Source: Swaminathania salitolerans
Lineage (GTDB): Bacteria; Pseudomonadota; Alphaproteobacteria; Acetobacterales; Acetobacteraceae
DNA length: 64,000 nt
NCBI RefSeq assembly: GCF_007988945.1
Contig: NZ_BJVC01000004.1
Coordinates: 62,001 to 126,000, forward strand
Reading direction: 5' to 3'
Numbering within the stretch: the first letter of the stretch is position 1; each line of letters opens with the position of its first letter. Positions 34,371 to 42,661 of this stretch are shown one piece after another. Both the position numbers and the translations under genes were made by a program. The notes under the pieces are model-generated. The model had not been told where the DNA came from and did not search any database. It worked only from the letters and a program-made list of their open reading frames with translations.

Positions 34371-35378
34371 ATGGACGATATCGCTCTTGCCGAAGTCACA
34401 CGCGGCGGACGCGTCGAATCCCTTCATCTCGGGCGGATCGCCGTCACTGACGATACCGGTCGTGTGATACGCGGTCTGGGAGCGGTCGAAGCGCCAGTCT
34501 TCCCGCGCTCGACGGTCAAGGCACTGCTTGCCTTGCCTCTCGTCGAGACCGGCGCTGCGGACAGGCTGGGGCTGACCGATGCCGAACTCGCTCTGGCCTG
34601 CGCGTCCCATGGGGGAGAGATACCCCATGTCCGGACCGCGTCCCGGATGCTGGCTGCAGCCGGGCAGAGCGTGGCCTGTCTGGAATGCGGCGCGCACTGG
34701 CCGAGTTTCGAGGCGGCCGCCCGCGCCGTGGCTTCGGATGGAGCGGGCCCCACGGCGCTGCACAATAACTGCTCGGGCAAGCATGCCGGCCTGATCTGTC
34801 TCGCGGCCGATCAGGGTCTCGACCCGAAAGGCTATGTCGACCCCGCCCATGCCGTTCAGCGTCAGGTCACATCCGCCCTTGAGATGGCGACTTCAGTGCC
34901 GCATACAGAGCGCAACCGCGGTCTCGACGGGTGTTCGATGCCCACCTACGCCATTCCGCTCTCGGCGCTGGCGACAGGATTCGCCCGTTTCGGCACAGGA
35001 AGAAATTTTTCTTCCGGTCATGCGTCGGCTGCGGCGCGACTGCGTTCTGCTGTCGCGTCCGAACCGTTCATGGTGGCGGGAAGCGGACGCTTCGATACAA
35101 CCCTGATGGCGCATTTCGGCCAGCGCATCTTCTGCAAGATGGGGGCTGAAGGCGTGATGGTTGCGGCCCTGCCCGAATGCGGTCTCGGGATCGCGATCAA
35201 GACGTCCGACGGTGCGAACCGCGCTGCCGAGGTCGCTCTCGCGGCCCTGCTGCTCGAACTGGGAGCCCCCCTCTGGTCCTCCGCCGATCAGGAGGTGCTC
35301 CACGGCCTGTCCTGTCAGGTGCTGAAAAACTGGAACGGAAGAGAAGTCGGCATGGTGCGTGCCGCTGGAAAAGGATAA
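34371..35378 (+). CDS. L-asparaginase, class 3 (Rhizobium etli AnsA/ReAV type)
   Basis: The 335-residue protein matches the thermolabile asparaginase class related to serine beta-lactamase-like folds. Residues known to matter in the Rhizobium enzyme are in place: S47-x-x-K50 in PRSTVKALLAL, C134 and K137 in NNCSGKHAG, and C188 in GLDGCSMPTYAIP. ACASHGGE is also typical. The ATG at 34371 has AAGGAT eight bases upstream; the frame is open to 34233 but lacks a site there. It converts asparagine to aspartate and ammonia in the cytosol. A sugar porter follows after nine bases. Confidence 0.9.
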   Translation: MDDIALAEVTRGGRVESLHLGRIAVTDDTGRVIRGLGAVEAPVFPRSTVKALLALPLVETGAADRLGLTDAELALACASHGGEIPHVRTASRMLAAAGQSVACLECGAHWPSFEAAARAVASDGAGPTALHNNCSGKHAGLICLAADQGLDPKGYVDPAHAVQRQVTSALEMATSVPHTERNRGLDGCSMPTYAIPLSALATGFARFGTGRNFSSGHASAAARLRSAVASEPFMVAGSGRFDTTLMAHFGQRIFCKMGAEGVMVAALPECGLGIAIKTSDGANRAAEVALAALLLELGAPLWSSADQEVLHGLSCQVLKNWNGREVGMVRAAGKG

Positions 35379-35387
35379 AAAAGAACC

Positions 35388-36788
35388 ATGGCGCTGGATA
35401 CGGAAGCAGGGGTTGCGTCGATTTTCGACGCAACGAAATTCAAGATCATCGTTATCGGCGTTCTCGCAGCCCTGGCCGGTTTGATGTCGGGTCTCGATAT
35501 CGGCGTGGTCGCCGGCGCCCTCGAATTCTTCGCCCGGCAGTTCGATGCCTCTACCGTCGCCCAGGAATGGGTCGTCAGCTCCATGATGGCCGGGGCTGCG
35601 ATCGGCGCGCTCGCTGCGGGATGGATGGCCCATGTCCTCGGCCGCAAACGCTCCCTGATCGCTGGCGCCTCGATCTTCGTGATCGGCTCTCTGGGCTGTG
35701 CCCTGTGCTGGTCGATCCCCTCCATGATCGTCTTTCGCGTGGTCATGGGGCTTGCGGTGGGAATCTCGGCCTTCACTGCACCGCTCTACCTGTCGGAAAT
35801 CGCAAGCGAGAACACGCGCGGCGCCATGGTCTCGACCTACCAGCTCATGGTCACGGTCGGGATCTTCCTTGCCTTTCTGTCCAACACCTATTTTTCCTAT
35901 AGCGGAAACTGGCGCTGGATGTTCGGCGTCGCTGCCATCCCCGCCGCCCTGTTTCTCACGGGCGTCCTGTTCCTGCCCTACAGCCCACGCTGGCTGATCA
36001 TCCAGGGACGACACAAGGAGGCACGCGAAGTGCTCCTGTCCCTGCGTGAAGACCCACTCGAGGCCGCCAAGGAGATCAGGGCAATCCGCGAGCAGCTCGA
36101 GGTCAAGCAGCACGGCTTCGCCCTTCTTAAGAGCAATCCGAATTTCCGTCGCTCCCTGGCTCTCGGGATCATGCTTCAGGCGATGCAGCAGCTCGCGGGC
36201 ATCAACATCATCATGTATTACGCGCCGAACATTCTCTCGCGCGCCGGTTTCGATGCCACATCCCAGATGTGGTGCACGGCCATCATCGGCCTCGTGAACA
36301 TGCTCGCGACCTTCATCGCCGTCGGTCTCGTCGATAAATGGGGCCGCAAACCCATTCTCTATATCGGCTTCACCGTCATGGCGCTCGGCATGGCCGCACT
36401 CGCCATGCTTCTCGCCACCGATATGTCGAGCCAGACCTCCCAGTTCATCGCCGTCTTCCTCCTGCTCATCTTCTGCACCGGTTTCGCAATGTCGGCTGGA
36501 CCCCTGATGTGGGTGCTCTGCTCCGAGATCCAGCCCATGCAGGGACGCAATCTGGGCATCTCGGTCTCGACCCTGACCAACTGGCTGACCAACATGCTCG
36601 TCGGGGCAAGCTTCCTGACTCTCATGAACACCTTCGGAACGTCCGGCACGTTCTGGCTTTTCGCGATACTCAACGCCTCTTTCATCGTCCTGACGTTCCT
36701 TTTCGTACCGGAAACGAAAGGCATGTCGCTGGAAGTGATCGAAAAGCGCCTTCTCGACGGCGTGAAGCTGCGCAAGCTGGGCCGCTAG
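35388..36788 (+). CDS. MFS sugar porter, GalP/AraE-like
   Basis: The 466-residue twelve-span protein has GLMSGLDIGVVAGALEF, LGRKRSLIAGA, PLYLSEIASENTRGAMVSTYQLMVTVGI, LPYSPRWLIIQGR, LQAMQQLAGINIIMYYAP and the C-terminal VPETKGMSLEVIE. These are the marks of proton-coupled galactose, glucose or arabinose symporters. The ATG follows AAAAAAGAACC, a modest ribosome site. Only nine bases separate it from the asparaginase gene, so one transcript may carry both, although the functions do not obviously match. It is followed by a strong inverted repeat at 36799-36832. Confidence 0.9.
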   Translation: MALDTEAGVASIFDATKFKIIVIGVLAALAGLMSGLDIGVVAGALEFFARQFDASTVAQEWVVSSMMAGAAIGALAAGWMAHVLGRKRSLIAGASIFVIGSLGCALCWSIPSMIVFRVVMGLAVGISAFTAPLYLSEIASENTRGAMVSTYQLMVTVGIFLAFLSNTYFSYSGNWRWMFGVAAIPAALFLTGVLFLPYSPRWLIIQGRHKEAREVLLSLREDPLEAAKEIRAIREQLEVKQHGFALLKSNPNFRRSLALGIMLQAMQQLAGINIIMYYAPNILSRAGFDATSQMWCTAIIGLVNMLATFIAVGLVDKWGRKPILYIGFTVMALGMAALAMLLATDMSSQTSQFIAVFLLLIFCTGFAMSAGPLMWVLCSEIQPMQGRNLGISVSTLTNWLTNMLVGASFLTLMNTFGTSGTFWLFAILNASFIVLTFLFVPETKGMSLEVIEKRLLDGVKLRKLGR

Positions 36789-36798
36789 ACGGCACCAT

Positions 36799-36832
36799 GC
36801 GGTACGAAACCGGCTTCCGTGTTTCGTACCGC
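36799..36832. terminator. 12-bp inverted repeat after the sugar-porter gene, terminator-like
   Basis: GCGGTACGAAAC and its exact complement GTTTCGTACCGC are separated by ten bases and begin 11 bases after the stop. There is no long T run (CTCCCTGTTTCC follows), so a terminator is likely but not certain. A third, partial copy CGGTACGAAGC lies at about 36852-36862. Confidence 0.55.
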
Positions 36833-37297
36833 TCCCTGTTTCCCCACCATCCGGTACGAAGCATTCGCGCCCGGTAGCAATCCTGACCGGTCGCATGTGC
36901 CCGCCTTCCTTCGCGCCCCTGCGGTTCGGGCGATTCCACCCCGGACAGCGCGTCCCCCTCCTCACCGATGCGGCCGCCCTATGGTGCATGGATGACGGAA
37001 CGGGCCGAACCCGGTCTCATCCGGGGCTGGAGCACGGGATGGGCACAGGTAAAGGTTAAAATTACGTTATAATAAAGAACATCTTTCTATTTGTCGGATC
37101 AGACTTGATTTGAACCCGATCGAGAGATCCGTTAAATACGAAGAAAGATCCCTGACATAGATTGCGAATACATAAAGATATTACACTTCTCTCATATTAT
37201 GGGATGAATCTGTACATCCATATCAAGTTTATGTTACTTGATTATTGTCGATTTGCATAATTTTATTTCACAAATCTTCGATATCTGGATGGTGTTC
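36833..37297. other. Long intergenic region, AT-rich from about 37040, leader of the Hint gene
   Basis: From about 37040 the sequence becomes clearly AT-rich (for example TTATAATAAAGAAC at 37065 and TTATGTTACTTGATTATTG near 37230), in contrast to the GC-rich surroundings. No convincing gene is seen. It most likely holds the promoter and a long leader of the Hint-domain gene. A TTG-initiated longer frame from 37238 would run through part of it. Confidence 0.5.
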
Positions 37298-39142
37298 ATG
37301 GCTCATTACAACGCGCAGGTCGATGCGGCAACGCCCTGGTGTGACGGAAGTGTCTCCCGGGGCGACACGAAGACCATCGAGGTGCAGACCCTTGCCACCG
37401 CGTCCAATCCGGACTCGGCAGGCGGCATGATCTGTAATCAGGGCTTTCCCGCAAGACCGAACGGCCCGATGCATATCGATGGCGCACTCATCGTCCGGAT
37501 GAACTACCCCCTCTCGACGATCAGGTTCGGCTACGGGGTCGGTTCGACACCCGAATATACCCGCCCTGTCATCAGTGCGACCGGTTCCGTCTCGTTTGCG
37601 GGCACGGGTGCCTATGACGGATCGAACTTCGTCGAGCTTGCGAATACCACGCATAATTATGGCGTGATGACATTCAGCAATATCAGTCTCTATTCACCCG
37701 ATTCCGCCGGAGTCATCTCCGGCACCGGCACGCTGAACCTCGAAAACTGTCGTTTTTTCGGAAATAACAGGAACTATAATGCGTTCTGTCTCGACAGTAT
37801 CAGCGGGGGGCAGGTCATCAATATGAACGGCTCCGATCTGTCTGTCCGGGTCATGCTCAGCGACGTGACGATCAACATGCACGGGGGAAGTAACTATCTC
37901 GCCCTGCGTCCGACCATGACGGTCCAGAACGTGACGATTTCCGGATTCGGTCGGGGCGACATCATCGATGTTCCGTTCACTTCGGCCGATGACAGCTGGG
38001 TTTACGACCCCGCGACCGGCATGCTCACGATCACGAGCACGGGCTTCAGTCAGACCGTCACGATCGGTCTCGGCTATGACCCGTCGAAATTCCAGTCCGT
38101 CCCGACCGGATTTCCCGGCATGAAAGGCGTCACCTATCTCGATCCCGCCCCCTGCTTTCTTCCAGGCACCCTGATCGCCACACCGGCTGGCGAGGTTCCG
38201 GTCGAAACCCTGCATATCGGCGATCTGGTCCGTCTGGCCGGAGACGAAGCACCGTGTCGCATCACGGGCATCCTGCGCGGGAAGATCCATACGCGTCTGA
38301 TCAGCAATCTTCCCCCCGATCAGGCCGGATATGCCGTCTGCATCCGCAAGGATGCCTTCGACGACGGCGTGCCCCATCGCGATCTGCATGTCACATCCGA
38401 GCATTGCTTTCTTTTCGACGGGGCGATGGTACCGGTCCGGATGCTCGTCAATGGCGGCAGCATCGTCTATCGGACGGATATGGAGAGTTATGACTATCTC
38501 CATCTGCAATGCGAAAGACATGTCGCGATAATCGCCAATGGCGCCCGAACGGAAAGCTACAGACGCGACGGCACCGGATCGGCCTTGCCGCACGGGGAGC
38601 GGTATCCCGTCTGCACCGACCGGGCATTCGTGCAGCCCCTGTATGAGAGACTGGTCGCCCGGTCGTCACGCACGGGTTTTTCCGCGCCCCACCCCGCACC
38701 GACGACCCATGACGGCGATCTCCATCTCGGCCTGGGAGACGGCCGTATCACGCGCCCCCTGCGCCGGAACGGCAGACAGGTCCTGTTTCTCCTCCCCGAG
38801 GCGATCCGCACGGTCCGGATCATGTCGCGGGTTGCCCGCCCCTGCGATACGACCGGGCCTTTCATGGACGATCGGCGCCATCTCGGCGTGCTGATTGGCG
38901 AGATAAGCCTGTTCGACAGCGTCGACGCCCGGAAGATCACGACCCATCTCTCCGCAGATGCCCTGCCGGGCTGGGAAGCACGGGAGAACGGCTCGTGTCG
39001 CTGGACCAGAGGCAACGCGCTGCTGACCCTGCCGGAACAGGCGAGCGGAACCATGAGCATTCTCTCGCTGGAAGTCCTCTCGGAAGGCCCGTACGAAATC
39101 CTCGACACGGCAGAAACGCCCGGGATCGCGCGTTACGCCTGA
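37298..39142 (+). CDS. Hedgehog/intein (Hint) domain protein, probably secreted
   Basis: The 614-residue product has three parts. Residues 1-280 are rich in Asn, Thr, Ser and Gly with beta-helix-like repeats (TGTLNLENC, SDVTINMHGGSNYLAL, TVQNVTISGFGRGDIIDV). Residues 284-425 are a Hint domain: first Cys C286 in PAPCFLPGTLIATPAGEVPVE, block-B-like T366-x-x-H369 in LHVTSEHCF, and the end block HVAIIANGARTESYRRDG. Residues 430-614 are a conserved-looking tail with RRHLGVLIGEISLFD. Acetic acid bacteria often carry many such genes; substrates of the self-cleavage are not known. There is no Sec signal peptide. The ATG at 37298 is chosen over 37289 and a TTG at 37238, without a strong ribosome site for any. 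It stands alone between a sugar porter and tRNA-Thr. Confidence 0.8.
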   Translation: MAHYNAQVDAATPWCDGSVSRGDTKTIEVQTLATASNPDSAGGMICNQGFPARPNGPMHIDGALIVRMNYPLSTIRFGYGVGSTPEYTRPVISATGSVSFAGTGAYDGSNFVELANTTHNYGVMTFSNISLYSPDSAGVISGTGTLNLENCRFFGNNRNYNAFCLDSISGGQVINMNGSDLSVRVMLSDVTINMHGGSNYLALRPTMTVQNVTISGFGRGDIIDVPFTSADDSWVYDPATGMLTITSTGFSQTVTIGLGYDPSKFQSVPTGFPGMKGVTYLDPAPCFLPGTLIATPAGEVPVETLHIGDLVRLAGDEAPCRITGILRGKIHTRLISNLPPDQAGYAVCIRKDAFDDGVPHRDLHVTSEHCFLFDGAMVPVRMLVNGGSIVYRTDMESYDYLHLQCERHVAIIANGARTESYRRDGTGSALPHGERYPVCTDRAFVQPLYERLVARSSRTGFSAPHPAPTTHDGDLHLGLGDGRITRPLRRNGRQVLFLLPEAIRTVRIMSRVARPCDTTGPFMDDRRHLGVLIGEISLFDSVDARKITTHLSADALPGWEARENGSCRWTRGNALLTLPEQASGTMSILSLEVLSEGPYEILDTAETPGIARYA

Positions 39143-39169
39143 CAGATCGTCTGGAAACGGCCCACCCGT

Positions 39170-39195
39170 CAGACCCGCTTGCCCAAGCGGGTCTG
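39170..39195. terminator. 11-bp perfect hairpin after the Hint gene
   Basis: CAGACCCGCTT and AAGCGGGTCTG flank a four-base loop, 28 bases after the stop. There is no T run, so this is a hairpin that could end or stabilise the transcript. Confidence 0.5.
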
Positions 39196-39287
39196 AACCA
39201 ACCCGCCATATCGTAAGAACCCGCTCCCTCCGGAAATCCGGACGCGTTCAGACGTGACAGATCCAATGATTTACGATGCGTGATTTC

Positions 39288-39362
39288 TGGTGCCGGGTGA
39301 GGGATTTGAACCCCCGACCTTCGGTTTACAAAACCGCTGCACTACCGCTGTGCTAACCCGGC
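39288..39362 (-). tRNA. tRNA-Thr (anticodon TGT)
   Basis: On the minus strand the sequence begins GCCGGGTTAGCACAGC, pairs its acceptor with ACCCGGC, and has an anticodon loop TTTGTAA between CGGT-type stem arms, giving anticodon TGT. The T arm is GGGGGTTCAAATCCCTC and the 3' CCA is encoded (39288-39290). Confidence 0.95.
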
Positions 39363-39534
39363 CATCCTGATGGAAGGCTTTTTCGTCTGTTCTCGCGAGA
39401 TCGTCAAGGGATTTCCCCGCGAGCCGCGTCCGGCCTCGATGTCGTTCCGCAGGCCCCGGGACCGACCATGCACGGCCCGGTTCTCCTTCCCGGCGTGCCG
39501 CGCCGTTTGCGGGAAAACGGGAGGGATGCGGCGC

Positions 39535-39568
39535 AAAAAAAAGCCCGGCACAATGGCCGGGCTTTTTT
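39535..39568 (-). terminator. Rho-independent terminator of glnA
   Basis: GCCCGGC and GCCGGGC form a 7-bp stem around a six-base loop, flanked by A8 on one side and T6 on the other, so it can work in both directions. It starts 7 bases after the glnA stop codon. Confidence 0.93.
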
Positions 39569-39574
39569 CTCGGA

Positions 39575-41059
39575 TCAGACCGAGTAATACATTTCGAACT
39601 CGGCCGGATGCGGCGTGTGCTCGAATTTGTGGACCTCTTTCCACTTCAGCTCGATATAGCTCTCGATCTGGTCCCTGGTGAAGACATCGCCTTCCAGCAG
39701 GAACGAGAAATCGGCTTCGAGCGCCTGGAGCGCTTCACGCAGCGAACCGCAGACCGTCGGGATCTGGGCCAGCTCTTCCTTCGGCAGCTCGTACAGATCC
39801 TTGTCCATGGCTTCGCCCGGATGGATCTTGTTGCGAATGCCGTCCAGACCGGCCATCAGCATCGCGGAGAAAGCGAGGTAAGGGTTGGCGGTCGGATCCG
39901 GGAAACGGACCTCGATGCGCTTTGCCTTGGGGCCGACAGAATACGGGATGCGGCACGAAGCCGAACGGTTCGCCGCCGAGTAAGCGAGCAGAACGGGCGC
40001 TTCGAAACCCGGGATCAGACGCTTGTAGGAGTTGGTGGACGGGTTGGTGAAGGCATTCAGCGCCTTGGCATGCTTGATGATGCCGCCGATGTAATACAGC
40101 GCCTCTTCAGACAGCTCCGCATATTTGTCACCGGCGAAAAGCGGCTTGCCATCGCGCCAGATGGACTGATGCACATGCATGCCCGAGCCGTTATCGCCAG
40201 CGATGGGCTTCGGCATGAAGGTCGCGGTCTTGCCATAGGAATGGGCGACGTTGTGCACGCAGTACTTGTAGATCTGCATGAAGTCGGCCGACTGGACCAG
40301 CGTCGCGAATTTGGTGCCCAGCTCGTGCTGCGACTGCGCCACTTCGTGGTGATGCTTTTCGATCGGCAGACCCATCTCACCCATGGTGGAGAGCATCTCG
40401 GCGCGCAGATCGCCTTCGCTGTCGACAGGAGCGACCGGGAAGTAACCGCCCTTGACCACCGGACGATGGCCCATATTGCCTTCCGGATAGTCCTTCATCG
40501 AGGCATCGGGGCCTTCGATGCTGTCGAGCTGATAGGTGCCGTAATTGGGGCCCGTGCCGAACTTGACGTTGTCGAAGATGAAGAACTCGGCTTCGGGGCC
40601 GAAGAACGCCGTATCGCCGAGGCCGGAGGCCTTCAGATAGGCTTCGGCAGCCTTGGCGGTCGCGCGCGGGTCGCGGGCATAGAAATTGCCGGTGCGGGGC
40701 TCGACGATATCGCAGATCAGGATCAGCTGCGGCTTGGCCGAGAACGGGTCCATGACGGCCGTGGTCGGGTCGGGCAGGAGCACCATGTCGGATTCGTTGA
40801 TGGCCTTCCAGCCCGCGATCGACGAGCCGTCGAACATGAAGCCTTCGACGAAGGTGTCTTCCTCGATGGTGGTGTGCCACTGGGTCGTGTGGTGCCACTT
40901 GCCCTTCGGGTCGGTGAAGCGCAGGTCAACCAGCTCGACCGAGTGTTCCTGCATCAGCTCGAAGACGCGCTTTACAGCGGCGCTGTCCGGCTTGCCCGGC
41001 TTGGCTGCATTCGTGGTGGACGCAGCCTTGGACGCCGCGGCTGGAGCTTTTTTCGCCAT
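39575..41059 (-). CDS. glnA: Glutamine synthetase, type I
   Basis: GlnA makes glutamine from glutamate, ammonia and ATP and forms dodecamers. Family blocks are visible: [26 protein letters not shown], the ATP-site [52 protein letters not shown], and the adenylylation-type loop [11 protein letters not shown] with its Tyr. At 494 residues it is about 25 longer than usual because of an Ala/Lys-rich N-terminal tail ([14 protein letters not shown]...). No glnB is adjacent. Regulation by adenylylation is likely from the Tyr loop. Confidence 0.96.
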   Translation of the reverse strand: MAKKAPAAASKAASTTNAAKPGKPDSAAVKRVFELMQEHSVELVDLRFTDPKGKWHHTTQWHTTIEEDTFVEGFMFDGSSIAGWKAINESDMVLLPDPTTAVMDPFSAKPQLILICDIVEPRTGNFYARDPRATAKAAEAYLKASGLGDTAFFGPEAEFFIFDNVKFGTGPNYGTYQLDSIEGPDASMKDYPEGNMGHRPVVKGGYFPVAPVDSEGDLRAEMLSTMGEMGLPIEKHHHEVAQSQHELGTKFATLVQSADFMQIYKYCVHNVAHSYGKTATFMPKPIAGDNGSGMHVHQSIWRDGKPLFAGDKYAELSEEALYYIGGIIKHAKALNAFTNPSTNSYKRLIPGFEAPVLLAYSAANRSASCRIPYSVGPKAKRIEVRFPDPTANPYLAFSAMLMAGLDGIRNKIHPGEAMDKDLYELPKEELAQIPTVCGSLREALQALEADFSFLLEGDVFTRDQIESYIELKWKEVHKFEHTPHPAEFEMYYSV

Positions 41060-41488
41060 TTGTCAACTACCTGTTTCTGCCTCAAGGGGCCGCACTGATC
41101 GGCTGCAAAACGCTTAAGCGAGGATTCGCGAACTGTCGAGTATTACGAAGGCTTTTTCGCTCATGACGGGGGCGGAAAAACGTCGTTCTCCCCCCTCCCC
41201 GAGCCCGGGTACTCCCTTCCGGAAGCAAAATGATGCATGACAGCCAAACACAAATTGCATATCGGAGTAGAATAATCCTGTATTCCTGCTCTTTTCTGCA
41301 TCTCACACGCCTGTGATCGTGTTTCGACCTGTGTCCAACGTTCCGAGCGGACTCTTTTTTCCCGCGCAGCGAAAAGAATCCGGGAGCAACGACGTACCGG
41401 ATCGCGGATTCCACGAGGCGGTGCTTCTTGATATCCTTCCGCCACGCGCCCACGCCCACGCCCACGCCCAGAGCACTGCAGGTCCAGC
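41060..41488. other. Divergent intergenic region between glnA and the aminotransferase gene
   Basis: This stretch carries the promoters of glnA (minus) and of the aminotransferase (plus). I see no convincing NtrC or sigma-54 site. The most striking element is a fourfold CGCCCA repeat at 41447-41470, listed separately. A mildly AT-rich part near 41225-41300 may contain the glnA promoter. Confidence 0.5.
41447..41470. repeat. Four tandem 6-bp repeats (CGCCCA) before the aminotransferase start
   Basis: CGCCCA is repeated four times exactly, ending 18 bases before the ATG at 41489, where the leader and ribosome-binding region should be. Confidence 0.9.
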
Positions 41489-42661
41489 ATGAAATCACCC
41501 AACGCCTTTCTCGGCTCTCTGCCGACCACGATCTTCACGACCATGTCGCAGCTCGCAGCGGATCATGACGCCGTCAATCTCGGCCAGGGCTTTCCGGATG
41601 CCGAAGGACCCTCGCTCCTGATCGATGCGGCCTGCGCGGCGTTGCGGGACGGACGCAACCAGTATGCCCCGCTCACCGGCCTTCCGGAGCTGCGGGAAGC
41701 CGTCGCGCGTGCCAATGCGCGCGATTACGGGCTGGAGGTCGATCCGGCCCGGGAAGTGATCGTCACATCGGGCGCGACCGAGGCTCTTGCCGTGAGCCTG
41801 ATGGCCCTGATCGAGCCGGGCGACGAGGTCGTCCTCATCGAGCCTCTCTACGACACCTATCTTCCCGTCCTGCGCATGCTCGGCGCCATTCCCCGCTGCG
41901 TACGCGTCGAGGCCCCCGACTGGCATCTGCCGCGAGATGCCCTGCGCGCCGCCTTTTCGGACCGGACCAAGCTGATTCTTCTCAACTCGCCCATGAACCC
42001 GAGTGGCAAGGTCTTTTCCGTCGACGAGCTGGATTTCATCGCTGACCTCGTGCGCGAGCACGACTGCTTCGCCGTATGCGACGAAGTCTATGAGCACCTT
42101 ACCTTCGATGTGCGTCATATCCCGCTGATGACCCGACCGGACATGCGCACGCGCACCGTGCGCATCGGCAGCGCCGGGAAGAGCTTTTCCGTCACGGGGT
42201 GGAAAATCGGCTACATCACCTGTTGCCCGGCCCTTGCCGCCGTTATCGCCAAGGCGCATCAGATCGTCGCTTTTTCCTCCGCCCCCAATCTTCAGCGCGC
42301 CGTCGCAAAGGGGCTCGATCTGGGCGACGATTTCTTTCGCGATCTGGCGGCGAGCCTGAAATCCCGTCGCGATTACCTCGCCGCAGGGCTCGGCGCCCTC
42401 GGTTTTCCGACCCTGCCTGCCGATGGCAGCTATTTCCTCGTCGCCGATATCAGCGCCCATGCGGCAGGACGCGACGACGTTGCCTTCTGCCGGGATCTCG
42501 TCACGCAGGCCGGTGTCGCGGCCATACCGGTTTCGGCCTTTTACGCAACCGGCGGGGCAGAGCCGCCACGACATCTGATCCGCTTCGCTTTCTGCAAGAG
42601 CGAGGCCGTTCTGCGCGAGGCGCTCGACCGCCTCGGCAGAACGTTCGGTCAGGAGGGCTGA
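41489..42661 (+). CDS. PLP-dependent aminotransferase (YbdL/kynurenine aminotransferase-like)
   Basis: The 390-residue class I aminotransferase shows VNLGQGFPDAEGP near the N terminus, QYAPLTGLPELREAVA, VTSGATEAL, LLNSPMNPSGKVF, the PLP-lysine region GSAGKSFSVTGWKIGY, and RFAFCKSEAVLREAL. This set fits the methionine/kynurenine/glutamine aminotransferase group that uses 2-oxo acids such as 2-oxo-4-methylthiobutyrate. It is divergent from glnA. Its last 13 bases overlap the end of the convergent trehalase gene. The substrate is not decided by the sequence. Confidence 0.87.
   Translation: MKSPNAFLGSLPTTIFTTMSQLAADHDAVNLGQGFPDAEGPSLLIDAACAALRDGRNQYAPLTGLPELREAVARANARDYGLEVDPAREVIVTSGATEALAVSLMALIEPGDEVVLIEPLYDTYLPVLRMLGAIPRCVRVEAPDWHLPRDALRAAFSDRTKLILLNSPMNPSGKVFSVDELDFIADLVREHDCFAVCDEVYEHLTFDVRHIPLMTRPDMRTRTVRIGSAGKSFSVTGWKIGYITCCPALAAVIAKAHQIVAFSSAPNLQRAVAKGLDLGDDFFRDLAASLKSRRDYLAAGLGALGFPTLPADGSYFLVADISAHAAGRDDVAFCRDLVTQAGVAAIPVSAFYATGGAEPPRHLIRFAFCKSEAVLREALDRLGRTFGQEG

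Noticed and set aside
34893-36989. Minus-strand open frame of 698 codons
   Set aside because: Antisense to the asparaginase and sugar-porter genes; no domain seen.
37060-37075. GTTATAATAAAG as a second Zur box
   Set aside because: Only the left half fits GTTATAnTATAAC; the right half is not symmetric, so it is more likely a plain AT-rich promoter word.
41447-41470. CRISPR-like array
   Set aside because: Unit of six bases with no spacers; no array of spaced repeats was seen anywhere in the window.
41060-41488. Sigma-54 promoter or NtrC site for glnA
   Set aside because: A TTTGGCTGTCATGC word on the minus strand has the wrong spacing between the GG and GC elements, and no NtrC dyad was seen.
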